The translations under genes were made by a program, and so were the position numbers. From Muribaculaceae bacterium (lineage in GTDB: Bacteria > Bacteroidota > Bacteroidia > Bacteroidales > Muribaculaceae), in assembly GCA_017405965.1 (NCBI GenBank), contig JAFQZK010000030.1:1-47386 (forward strand): a stretch of DNA of 47,386 nucleotides, in the 5' to 3' direction. A model generated the notes under the pieces. It was not told the DNA's origin and did no database searches. It saw only the letters and a program-made list of their open reading frames with translations. Positions 1-8,206 of the stretch are shown here, piece by piece; position 1 is the stretch's first letter, and each line of letters starts with the position of its first letter.

Positions 1-24
1 GCGCCGTACGGGCTGAAAAGTAAT

Positions 25-129
<105 letters not shown>

Positions 130-134
130 CCTAT

Positions 135-174
135 GAGGGAGTCACTGGTAAAACAGCGGCTCCCTCGTTTTTTT
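135..174 (+). terminator. Intrinsic terminator after 5S rRNA
   Basis: GAGGGAG at 135-141 pairs with CTCCCTC at 160-166 and is followed by seven T residues. This is a standard Rho-independent terminator for the rRNA operon. Copies of the same hairpin follow the degenerate 5S-like repeats downstream. Confidence 0.85.
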
Positions 175-186
175 GTTGTCACCGGT

Positions 187-328
187 CACCGCGCGAGGGT
201 CCCACCTCTTCCCGTTCCTGGCACAGAGCCCTATGCGTCACCACGACAATGGTCAGCGACGCGGGAAGGCGCAGGTAACCGCCCCCTAAGAGGGAGTCAA
301 TCGTCAAGGTTGGCTCCCTCGTTTTTTT
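187..328 (+). pseudogene. Degenerate 5S-like repeat, copy 1, with terminator
   Basis: This unit lies exactly 154 bp after the same position in the true 5S gene (GGGTCCCACC at 43 and 197). It keeps GAGGGTCCCACCTCTTCCC and the 3' GGTAACCGCCCCC, but the centre has changed (CTGGCACAGAGCCCTATGCG in place of the loop A region) and the 5' strand of helix I is lost. A terminator hairpin (290-296 with 314-320, then seven T) closes it. It is probably a non-functional duplicate, because the 5S terminator lies upstream and no promoter is visible. Confidence 0.7.
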
Positions 329-340
329 GTTGTCACTGGT

Positions 341-482
341 CACCGCGCGAGGGTCCCACCTCTTCCCTTTCCTGGCACAGAGCCCTAAGCGTCACCACGA
401 CAATGGTCAGCGACGCGGGAAGGCGTAGGTAACCGCCCCCTAAGAGGGAGTCAATCGTCAAGGTTGGCTCCCTCGTTTTTTT
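341..482 (+). pseudogene. Degenerate 5S-like repeat, copy 2, with terminator
   Basis: This is the second 154-bp unit (GGGTCCCACC at 351). It is almost identical to copy 1 and shares its derived bases rather than those of the 5S gene, so it arose by duplication of an already changed unit. The terminator stem is 444-450 with 468-474, followed by seven T residues. Confidence 0.7.
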
Positions 483-530
483 GTTACCTGAGAGCAATGG
501 GAATACTGGGAAGACAGGGAATAACTTGTA

Positions 531-606
531 GAGACGCAAAATTTTGCCTCTCCCATCGTTAGGCGTTACTAATATCCTGCCCTTGAGACGCAAAATTTTG
601 CGTCTC
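531..606. repeat. Pair of 22-bp palindromes (GAGACGCAAAA core)
   Basis: A perfect palindrome made of GAGACGCAAAA and its reverse complement lies at 585-606, and a one-mismatch copy at 531-552. Each can form an 11-bp stem. They resemble short dispersed palindromes of Bacteroidetes intergenic DNA. No gene is visible between 483 and 682. Confidence 0.7.
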
Positions 607-622
607 TTCATGATGGCAAAAT

Positions 623-659
623 AGAAAAGGGCGATGCCGTGGATGGCGCCGCCCTTTTG
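623..659. repeat. GC-rich hairpin flanked by A and T runs
   Basis: AAAAGGGCG near 625 pairs with CGCCCTTTT near 650, giving a stem with A and T edges that could act as a bidirectional terminator. It lies in the gene-free stretch between the second and third 5S-like copies. Confidence 0.4.
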
Positions 660-682
660 TGTGATTGTTGTGATTTCTACTT

Positions 683-807
683 TACTTCCCGTTCCTGGCA
701 CAGAGCCCTAAGCGTCACCACGACAATGGTCAGCGACGCGGGAAGGCGCAGGTAACCGCCCCCTAAGAGAGGTGATGTCAGCAATGATGTCGCCTCTCGT
801 TTTTTTG
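683..807 (+). pseudogene. Degenerate 5S-like repeat, copy 3, 5'-truncated, with a different terminator
   Basis: The 3' 80 bases match copies 1 and 2 nearly base for base from TTCCCGTTCCTGG onwards, but the first 25 or so bases are missing. The following hairpin (GAGAGG at 767-772 with CCTCTC at 793-798, then eight T) has another stem sequence yet still forms a terminator. It is separated from copy 2 by about 200 bp of unrelated repeats. Confidence 0.65.
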
Positions 808-860
808 TTGCCTGTAACGGATGAAACGGATACTGTGGGAATGCGGCTATCGCTGTGCTG

Positions 861-932
861 GAACTCGGAGATCTCGGAGTGCTCGGAGGTCTCGGAGGTC
901 TCGGAGTGCTCGGAGGTCTCGGAGGTCTCAGA
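861..932. repeat. 9-bp tandem repeat, eight CTCGGA units
   Basis: Eight consecutive 9-mers of the form nnnCTCGGA run from 861 to 932 (the last has CTCAGA). No convincing gene overlaps it; the open frames across it are side effects of a period divisible by three. The same motif occurs inside the GntP gene at 34681-34734. Confidence 0.85.
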
Positions 933-1037
933 GTCAGTGGTGCTGCTGTGGGGTGAGGGTGATGAAAGTGGGGGTTTGTTTGTTGAAATGGTGCTTTTTT
1001 AGTAATTTAGCCCCCAATAAATGTGGTGTGTTAATAA

Positions 1038-3227
<2,190 letters not shown>

Positions 3228-3235
3228 TGTATATT

Positions 3236-3261
3236 CAATCCCCGGTGAAGACCGGGGATTG
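3236..3261 (+). terminator. Hairpin after GH97 gene
   Basis: CAATCCCCGGT at 3236-3246 pairs perfectly with ACCGGGGATTG at 3251-3261 around a GAAG loop, eight bases after the stop codon. There is no strong T run, so it may be a weak terminator or an mRNA 3'-end stabiliser. Confidence 0.6.
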
Positions 3262-3263
3262 AA

Positions 3264-3472
3264 GTTTAGGGTTTAGGGTTTAGAGTTTAGGGGGACGTAT
3301 CGTGCGAGCCAAAGGCTCGCAATACTCTGACGGGACAAAATCGGGTGCTGGTGGAGTGCTCGCGATGCGAGCAGTATAGAGTTTAGAGGGGCGTATCGTG
3401 CGAGCCAAAGGCTCGCAATACTCTGACGGGACATAATTGAGTGGTGGTGGAGTGCCCGCGATGTGAGCGGTT
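3264..3472. repeat. Heptamer array followed by a 96-bp tandem duplication
   Basis: GTTTAGG-type heptamers run from 3264 to 3291. They lead into two copies of a 96-bp unit (CGTATCGTGCGAGCC at 3296 and 3392), each carrying the hairpin TGCGAGCC-AAA-GGCTCGCA and then a second GCTCGC/GCGAGC hairpin. The copies differ at a few positions. No open frame is supported here. Confidence 0.8.
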
Positions 3473-3484
3473 TAGAGAGGAACC

Positions 3485-3625
3485 TGTGTCATAATTGCGA
3501 CTTGGTAATATAACCGTACTGTCGCACGGGAAATTAAACAAATTATTAAATTGAAATTGATAATCAATTTGATTAATTTCACGCCCGCAGGGCGGTAATA
3601 GTTCTAGCAGTTGAATTATGACACA
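3485..3625. repeat. MITE-like palindromic element, copy A
   Basis: TGTGTCATAATT at 3485-3496 is the exact reverse complement of AATTATGACACA at 3614-3625. Inside, GAAATTAAACAAATT (3530-3544) pairs with AATTTGATTAATTTC (3566-3580) with one mismatch. GC hairpins flank that stem: CCGT/ACGG on the left and CGCCC-GCA-GGGCG (3582-3594) on the right. No coding capacity is present. A related element lies at 45168-45295. Confidence 0.75.
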
Positions 3626-3698
3626 CCGTCCTTTTTGGGGGGTATAAAAAGAATGGGCAAGCAGCCGAAGCATACTTACCCAAATCCTCTCTCCACTG

Positions 3699-3772
3699 CG
3701 GTGCGTACGTGACTCGAACACGCGACCCCCTGCGTGACAGGCAGGTATTCTAACCAACTGAACTAACGCACC
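3699..3772 (-). tRNA. tRNA-Asp (GTC)
   Basis: Read on the minus strand, GGTGCGT and ACGCACC form a seven-pair acceptor stem. The D arm is GTTCAGTTGGTTAGAAT, the anticodon stem-loop is CCTGCCTGTCACGCAGG with anticodon GTC (plus-strand 3736-3738), and the T loop is TTCGAGTC. The discriminator base is G, as expected for tRNA-Asp. CCA is not encoded. The length of 74 nt is normal. Confidence 0.96.
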
Positions 3773-3814
3773 AACATGTGACTGCTAAGGAGCATTTCTT
3801 TTCCAAAGCGACTG

Positions 3815-3846
3815 CAAAGGTACGGCGACTTTTTGAATTGGCAAAA
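3815..3846 (-). promoter_or_regulatory. Bacteroidetes-type promoter for tRNA-Asp
   Basis: On the minus strand a -7 box TACCTTTG (plus 3815-3822) follows a TTTTG -33 element (plus 3842-3846) with 19 bases between. It lies about 43 bp upstream of the tRNA, which fits the sigma-ABfr promoter pattern. Confidence 0.75.
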
Positions 3847-3883
3847 CTTTTTGGCGAAAATTTTTCAAAAAAATATCACATCA

Positions 3884-4132
3884 TCAATTAATAATCTGTA
3901 ATTCAGCATGATAGGATAAACTCCTATTGAGGCGAATCAGATCATCTGATGATGTGATATCAAAGAATGAAACAGGTATCTTAGAGTCTTTCCTTCTCGC
4001 TGGAGCCCGCTCCGATGCCCTTGTACTTGCTCTGGGCTGCGTTGAACTTGTAACGCGGCCGGTGAATGTGTCGGCAACAGCGGTCATCACGGCCAGCAGC
4101 GCCATCATCAGTGTGAAAAAGTATCTTCTCAT
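3884..4132 (-). CDS. Small secreted peptide, probably frameshifted
   Basis: The first 20 codons encode a clear signal peptide (MRRYFFTLMMALLAVMTAVA). The rest of this 82-codon frame is an unlikely run of Ser, Thr, Arg and Ala. In another frame, starting near the CCG CGT TAC codons at about 4055, the sequence reads PRYKFNAAQSKYKG followed by IGAGSSEKERL and a stop at 3981-3983, which looks far more like a real mature peptide. The gene was therefore probably a secreted protein of about 50 residues that has taken a frameshift, or the assembly has an indel here. Function unknown. Confidence 0.4.
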   Translation of the reverse strand: MRRYFFTLMMALLAVMTAVADTFTGRVTSSTQPRASTRASERAPARRKDSKIPVSFFDITSSDDLIRLNRSLSYHAELQIIN

Positions 4133-4212
4133 TTGTCTATAGGTTTTATTGAGTTATCTTGTTATTGGCAGGAATAGTATCCTACCGTTTTCCCTATAGA
4201 CGTGCACTTGAG

Positions 4213-4295
4213 GGTGAAAGGTTGCAACCTTCCACTAATAATTTTTCACTTTCACCTTTTAGGGTGTTAAAATGGCCGCGGCAGAGCCGCGACAT
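4213..4295. repeat. Intergenic palindromes and GC hairpin
   Basis: AAGGTTGCAACCTT (4218-4231) is a perfect palindrome. GGTGAAAG (4213-4220) pairs with CTTTCACC (4251-4258). Further right, GGCCGCGGCAGAGCCGCGACATGG is a GC hairpin nearly the same as the one at 38945-38963. The hairpins may end the minus-strand DUF3298 transcript. Nothing coding is supported between 4133 and 4350. Confidence 0.5.
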
Positions 4296-4350
4296 GGGGG
4301 ACCGGCCGGGTGGTGGCTTTTACTGGAGGAACTCGGGGCGATCGGTGGGT

Positions 4351-5187
4351 TTACCAGGGGTCTTCGGCTTGGGATTCCTCCATGATTGCTTTGCCGTAGG
4401 GAGTGAGGTACTCGGGGGCGCTTGGGTCGTTGGGATAAAAGAGGGGGACGTCGATGTCGCCCTGAGCGAAGCTGGCAATCTCATAGACCTGGTAGACGAG
4501 ATGCAGAAATCCCTCCTCGAAATACCATACCGATGGAATCTTCATGATACCGTCGTCGGGGAGGTAGAGGTCCTCCTCGGTGTAGTCATACTTGAGGTTG
4601 ATGGACTTGAGGATGTGGGGACGGATTAATCCGGGGTCAATCAAGATATCCTTTAAAGTGACGATCTTGCCGAGTTCGGTGTCATAGGTGATGTAGTTGC
4701 GGTTATACATGCCATGGGCCCCTCCTGCATAGATATAGGAAAACAGATGGAATGTGGCGAACCGCTTGCCCAGAGACTTGAGTTCAACGGAATGGGTAGA
4801 GGAAGAGACTGAGGATTCTATATCATTAAAACTGTCAAGAATTTGATAGGGGCCGTTGTCGCCAAAGGACACACCATTCTCGTTGTCGGAGTACAATATG
4901 TACTCGATAGCCTGATCCATCTGCTTGATGTCGTCCTTGCCTGTCAGCCATTTGCAGATGGCCTCTTGCAGATTGGGGCACTCCTTGCCATTGAGCATCA
5001 CAGGCCAAAGGGCCTTGATGGAGTTCTGCAGATACTGGGCGTCTTCTCCTGTGCCGAGTTTGGCCCTGACGGTCTTGTCGATGTTATTGAACTGACACGG
5101 TTTTTCGTTTGAAAATGATTGTGCCATGGCAGAGGCTGTCCACGCCATGAGTGTAATTGATGCCAAGAAAAGAATTATCCTGTTCAT
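4351..5187 (-). CDS. Secreted DUF3298 (RsiV-like) protein
   Basis: The 278-residue protein has a cleavable signal peptide (MNRIILFLASITLMAWTASAMAQ). A C-terminal DUF3298 domain follows, recognised by the AGGAHGMYNRNYITYD block, then the GKIVTLKDIL segment and the LVYQVYEIASFAQGDI stretch. DUF3298 forms the outer half of the anti-sigma factor RsiV, where it binds lysozyme, but here there is no anti-sigma or membrane segment, so only the fold can be claimed. The gene lies 31 bp after a paralogue (5219-6076) and is probably cotranscribed with it. The two share the GAxHG, Y-TYD and YQVYEIAS motifs. Confidence 0.8.
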   Translation of the reverse strand: MNRIILFLASITLMAWTASAMAQSFSNEKPCQFNNIDKTVRAKLGTGEDAQYLQNSIKALWPVMLNGKECPNLQEAICKWLTGKDDIKQMDQAIEYILYSDNENGVSFGDNGPYQILDSFNDIESSVSSSTHSVELKSLGKRFATFHLFSYIYAGGAHGMYNRNYITYDTELGKIVTLKDILIDPGLIRPHILKSINLKYDYTEEDLYLPDDGIMKIPSVWYFEEGFLHLVYQVYEIASFAQGDIDVPLFYPNDPSAPEYLTPYGKAIMEESQAEDPW

Positions 5188-5218
5188 GTGAGTGAAAGTT
5201 GATGGGGGAGAGGTAGTT

Positions 5219-6076
5219 TTAATCGGTGTAGTTGATGAGCTCGAGGCCGTAGGGGGTGAAGAGGCGTTTCATCTCCTCGGGCTTGAGCAAGTAGGGATAG
5301 ATGGGGGCGTCGATCATGCCCTGGGCGTAGCTGGCAATCTCATAGACCTGATAGACGACGTGAAGCACCATGTCGTCGATGAAGAAGTCTCGGGGCAAGG
5401 GCAGCAGGCCGTTGTCAGGGATGAAGAGGTCATCCTTGTTGTAGTCGTAGTTGTTCTTGATGGCCTTGAAGATGGCGGTGCGCAGCAGGGTAGTGTCGGC
5501 GATGATGTCATTGAGGGAGACGGCTTTCCCGGTCTTCATGTCGTAGGTGACATAATTGTTGGCATAAACGCCATGGGCTGCTCCGGCCATATAGGAATAG
5601 GTGCCCAGGTGGTAGGTGAGCAGACGGTCGGTCATGCTTTCCATGTCCACCTTGATTTCGCTGGTCGATAACTTGTCCTCATTCTGCTTGACCGACTTGA
5701 CCTGGACAAGGCTCTTGCGGTCATACTCGGTGTAGTTGCTGGGGTCCAGCAAGCAGTTGACGGCTTTTTCCAGCGTGTTGAGTTCGGCGCTGTCGGTCAT
5801 GGACCTAAGCAGGGCCTGCTGGAGTTCGGTGCAAGGCTTGCCGTTGATGACCTCGGGCCAGAAGGCTGTGAACTGATTGTCGAAGTAGAGCGTGTCGCGC
5901 TCCTCATCGACGTAGTAGAACATCTTCTCTTCCTTGATGTTGGTGAAATGACACTGTGAATCGTCGCCGACGGTGGCGACTTCCTCACTGACCGACTCGT
6001 TCATGCGGTTGTTGTTGCTGTTGCATGACAGCATGAGTGCCAGCATCAGCATGATGAAAAGGATATTCTTGCCCAT
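5219..6076 (-). CDS. DUF3298 (RsiV-like) lipoprotein
   Basis: I place the start at ATG 6076, which gives MGKNILFIMLMLALMLSC, a typical lipoprotein signal with Cys18. The longer frame begins upstream of the promoter. The C-terminal half carries the same DUF3298 blocks as its downstream neighbour (MAGAAHGVYANNYVTYD, the YQVYEIASYAQGMID segment). It is likely anchored in a periplasm-facing or surface membrane leaflet. The -7 box TACCTTTG sits 30 bp upstream. Role unknown; binding of lysozyme or another envelope ligand is a guess from RsiV. Confidence 0.82.
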   Translation of the reverse strand: MGKNILFIMLMLALMLSCNSNNNRMNESVSEEVATVGDDSQCHFTNIKEEKMFYYVDEERDTLYFDNQFTAFWPEVINGKPCTELQQALLRSMTDSAELNTLEKAVNCLLDPSNYTEYDRKSLVQVKSVKQNEDKLSTSEIKVDMESMTDRLLTYHLGTYSYMAGAAHGVYANNYVTYDMKTGKAVSLNDIIADTTLLRTAIFKAIKNNYDYNKDDLFIPDNGLLPLPRDFFIDDMVLHVVYQVYEIASYAQGMIDAPIYPYLLKPEEMKRLFTPYGLELINYTD

Positions 6077-6105
6077 AATCGTTGATTTGTTTAGTCTTGT
6101 ACCTG

Positions 6106-6113
6106 CAAAGGTA
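6106..6113 (-). promoter_or_regulatory. -7 box for the DUF3298 pair
   Basis: Minus-strand TACCTTTG is a perfect TAnnTTTG box, 30 bp before ATG 6076. No clear TTTG is seen at the -33 distance. Confidence 0.6.
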
Positions 6114-6146
6114 TATATTATTAAGGATATCCTGTCCAGTAAGGGC

Positions 6147-6176
6147 AAAAAAAATCCTCGACTCACGTCGGGGATT
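6147..6176 (-). terminator. Intrinsic terminator of the candidate small RNA
   Basis: Minus-strand AATCCCCGAC and GTCGAGGATT form a ten-pair stem (one G-T) around GTGA, followed by eight T. The T run exists only in the minus direction. Confidence 0.75.
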
Positions 6177-6300
6177 GCTTAACTAATTAACCTTCTAATA
6201 CCATTAACATAAACCTTAAAACATTTTGTTTTTATCTGAAAAAACAACTGTCTCACGACACCTGATTTCTCATAACCTTAAAAACTATTACCATGAAAAA
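6147..6300 (-). ncRNA. Candidate structured small RNA with own promoter and terminator
   Basis: On the minus strand a perfect -7 box TAATTTTG (plus 6307-6314) is followed by about 150 nt without a credible gene, then a strong intrinsic terminator. Inside are TGTC-GTGA-GACA (plus 6249-6260, a GNRA-type tetraloop) and TTGTTTTT/AAAAACAA (plus 6226-6247). The terminator stem AATCCCCGAC/GTCGAGGATT, also with a GTGA loop, is followed by a run of T (plus 6147-6154). The sequence also repeats AAGGTTA-like motifs. It looks like a conserved Bacteroidales RNA, but I cannot assign it to a named family. On the plus strand the same region offers only a 24-codon frame (6292-6366), which I do not favour. Confidence 0.55.
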
Positions 6301-6306
6301 CCGATG

Positions 6307-6314
6307 CAAAATTA
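6307..6314 (-). promoter_or_regulatory. -7 box of the candidate small RNA
   Basis: Minus-strand TAATTTTG matches TAnnTTTG exactly. The expected -33 position holds only a weak TTATG-like match. Confidence 0.5.
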
Positions 6315-6430
6315 GCGCCAATATGTTTTATAACATAATTTTTGAGCACAAAATGGCCAATAATTAACAAAAATTTGCAGTAAACACAAGATTTGCCGCA
6401 AATTTTACAGTTGTTAACAATCTAGTTCCT

Positions 6431-6955
6431 TTATCTCCTGGTGAGGGTGGCAAAGTAAATCATGTCGATTTCCTCGTAGGAAAAATCGGCGCTGAAGAAG
6501 TTGCCGGTCTTGAGTTTCAGGCAGTCGGACAGGCGCTGCAGAGCACGCTCGAACATCTCCTGGTGATCGAATGCCAGCGGGGGCAGCTGATTGATGGGGA
6601 ACCAGCGTGCAACGCGGGCATCGTCGCCGCCCATGACCTCCTGCACACGCGTGAGGGTGAAGTACGCGATTGAGATGACGCGCTCGCGCGGGTCGCGGTC
6701 GGGCGCCGCGAAAGCACCCAGCTGCTCGATGTTGGTCACTTGCAGGCCAGTTTCCTCCATCAGTTCACGACGAGCGCCGTCGGGGGCATCCTCGTCGATG
6801 TTAAGGAAGCCGCCGGGAAAAGCCCAGCAGCCCTTGTAGGGCTCGCCGCCGCGCTCGATGAGCAGCACGTTGAGGTGTAGTCCGTCATAGCCGAACACGA
6901 CACAGTCGGTCGTCACGGCAGGGTGGGGATATCGGTAGCAAAAATTTCCGTCCAT
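6431..6955 (-). CDS. Nudix hydrolase
   Basis: Nudix enzymes hydrolyse nucleoside diphosphates linked to another moiety, using a metal held by the Nudix box. That box is complete here: Gly49, Glu55, Arg63-Glu64 and Glu67-Glu68-x-Gly70 (GGFLNIDEDAPDG, then ARRELMEETGL). The 174-residue length and the opening HPAVTTDCVVF resemble the ADP-ribose pyrophosphatase/NrtR-like branch, but no DNA-binding tail is present, so it is probably an enzyme. It is the last gene of a minus-strand operon after MeaB. Substrate not determined by sequence. Confidence 0.9.
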   Translation of the reverse strand: MDGNFCYRYPHPAVTTDCVVFGYDGLHLNVLLIERGGEPYKGCWAFPGGFLNIDEDAPDGARRELMEETGLQVTNIEQLGAFAAPDRDPRERVISIAYFTLTRVQEVMGGDDARVARWFPINQLPPLAFDHQEMFERALQRLSDCLKLKTGNFFSADFSYEEIDMIYFATLTRR

Positions 6956-6967
6956 AGGGCTTCGTTA

Positions 6968-7033
6968 TTATTCGATGAAGAAAATATCCATGTCTTGAGT
7001 GCTGGCCGGCTTGTCGATGGTCAGATGTTTCAT
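6968..7033 (-). CDS. Possible 21-residue ORF coupled to meaB
   Basis: The ATG at 7033 overlaps the meaB stop codon (ATGA), and a clean 21-codon frame (MKHLTIDKPASTQDMDIFFIE) ends 12 bp before the Nudix start. Stop-start overlap of this kind often marks translational coupling. The peptide is acidic and soluble-looking. It may be a chance frame; conservation would decide. Confidence 0.3.
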   Translation of the reverse strand: MKHLTIDKPASTQDMDIFFIE

Positions 7034-8184
7034 TGCTTGGAATGTTCGTTAGTGATCTTGTTATAGTAGAAGTTGAGCACGTCGCTGGCGGCAACGAACG
7101 AGGTCTGCTTGCCGGCCAGTACCGTATCCTCCTTGATGGAGAGCAGGCGCTCGATTTCGGGGTCGAAGTAGAAGCGCGCCAACAGTTGCTCGTTGATGGT
7201 CTCGCGCATCCAGTAGCGCTCCTGCTCGTGACGTTTCTCGTCGAAGTAGCCGCTCGCCTTGACGTGGGCGAAGTAGCGGTCGATCATGTCCCAGACGCCC
7301 TCGATGTTCAGGTCGTAGTAGCCCGAATAGGTGATGACCTCGGGCAGGAAGCCGCTGGGAGGGAGGGGATAGAGGTGGAGGGCGTTGCGGAACTGAGCAG
7401 CAGCCAGATTGGCGCGCTCGATGTTGTCGCCGTCACACTTGTTGATGACGATGCCGTCGGCCATCTCCATGATGCCGCGCTTGATGCCCTGCAGTTCGTC
7501 GCCCGTTCCGGCCAGCTGGATAAGCAGGAAGTAGTCCACCATCGAGTGAACGGCGATTTCGCTCTGTCCCACGCCGACGGTCTCGACAAAGATGGTGTCG
7601 TAGCCAGCCGCCTCACACAGCACGATGGTCTCGCGCGTCTTGCGTGCCACGCCGCCCAGCGAGCCTGCCGAGGGGGAAGGGCGGATGAACACGTCGGGCT
7701 CAACGGCCAGGCGCTCCATGCGCGTCTTGTCACCCAGGATGGAGCCTTTGGAGCGCTCGCTGCTGGGGTCAATGGCCAGCACGGCCAGTTTGTGGCCCTG
7801 CTTGATGACATGCATGCCGAAGGAGTCGATCGACGTGCTCTTGCCGGCGCCAGGCACACCCGTGATGCCGATGCGTCGCGAGTTGCCCGTGTAGGGGAGG
7901 CACTTCTCGATGACCTCCTGGGCGATGATCTGGTGCTCGGCGTTGCGGCTCTCGACCAGCGTGACGGCCTGTCCCAGCACGGCGCGGTTCCCCTTGCGAA
8001 TGCCCTCGACGTACTCGGCGGGCGTGAGTTGCGGTTTGCGCTTGCGTTTCAGGTAGGGATTCACGCTGGGCAGCTGCTCCACGCCGCTGTTCACCTGCAG
8101 TCCGGTGAATTGTTCGTCGTTCTCGGGGTGCTGCGAGGGGCAACCTTCGGTATGTTGTACGATTTTAGTATTCTTTTTTGCCAT
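7030..8184 (-). CDS. meaB: MeaB/ArgK-type G-protein chaperone of methylmalonyl-CoA mutase
   Basis: MeaB uses GTP to load and protect adenosylcobalamin in methylmalonyl-CoA mutase, part of the succinate/propionate route used by many Bacteroidales. The 384-residue protein has the P-loop GVPGAGKS (109-116), the family segment AIDPSSERSKGSILGDKTRM, the switch region VETVGVGQSE and the NKCD guanine-specificity motif. The first 50 residues are a basic, poorly conserved extension. The mutase genes are not in the window, but a PduO adenosyltransferase lies at 33309-33860. It follows the DUF1573 gene by 22 bp. Confidence 0.95.
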   Translation of the reverse strand: MAKKNTKIVQHTEGCPSQHPENDEQFTGLQVNSGVEQLPSVNPYLKRKRKPQLTPAEYVEGIRKGNRAVLGQAVTLVESRNAEHQIIAQEVIEKCLPYTGNSRRIGITGVPGAGKSTSIDSFGMHVIKQGHKLAVLAIDPSSERSKGSILGDKTRMERLAVEPDVFIRPSPSAGSLGGVARKTRETIVLCEAAGYDTIFVETVGVGQSEIAVHSMVDYFLLIQLAGTGDELQGIKRGIMEMADGIVINKCDGDNIERANLAAAQFRNALHLYPLPPSGFLPEVITYSGYYDLNIEGVWDMIDRYFAHVKASGYFDEKRHEQERYWMRETINEQLLARFYFDPEIERLLSIKEDTVLAGKQTSFVAASDVLNFYYNKITNEHSKQ

Positions 8185-8206
8185 TTGTCTTTATGTCGGT
8201 TTGAAG

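Noticed and set aside
3264-3291. TTTAGGG-like telomere repeat, suggesting eukaryotic contamination
   Set aside because: Only four imperfect units are present, and they match the general habit of heptamer repeats in this window's linkers.
6292-6366. 24-codon plus-strand ORF (MKNRCKISANMF...)
   Set aside because: No promoter or conserved family supports it, and the same DNA makes better sense as a minus-strand small RNA with promoter and terminator.
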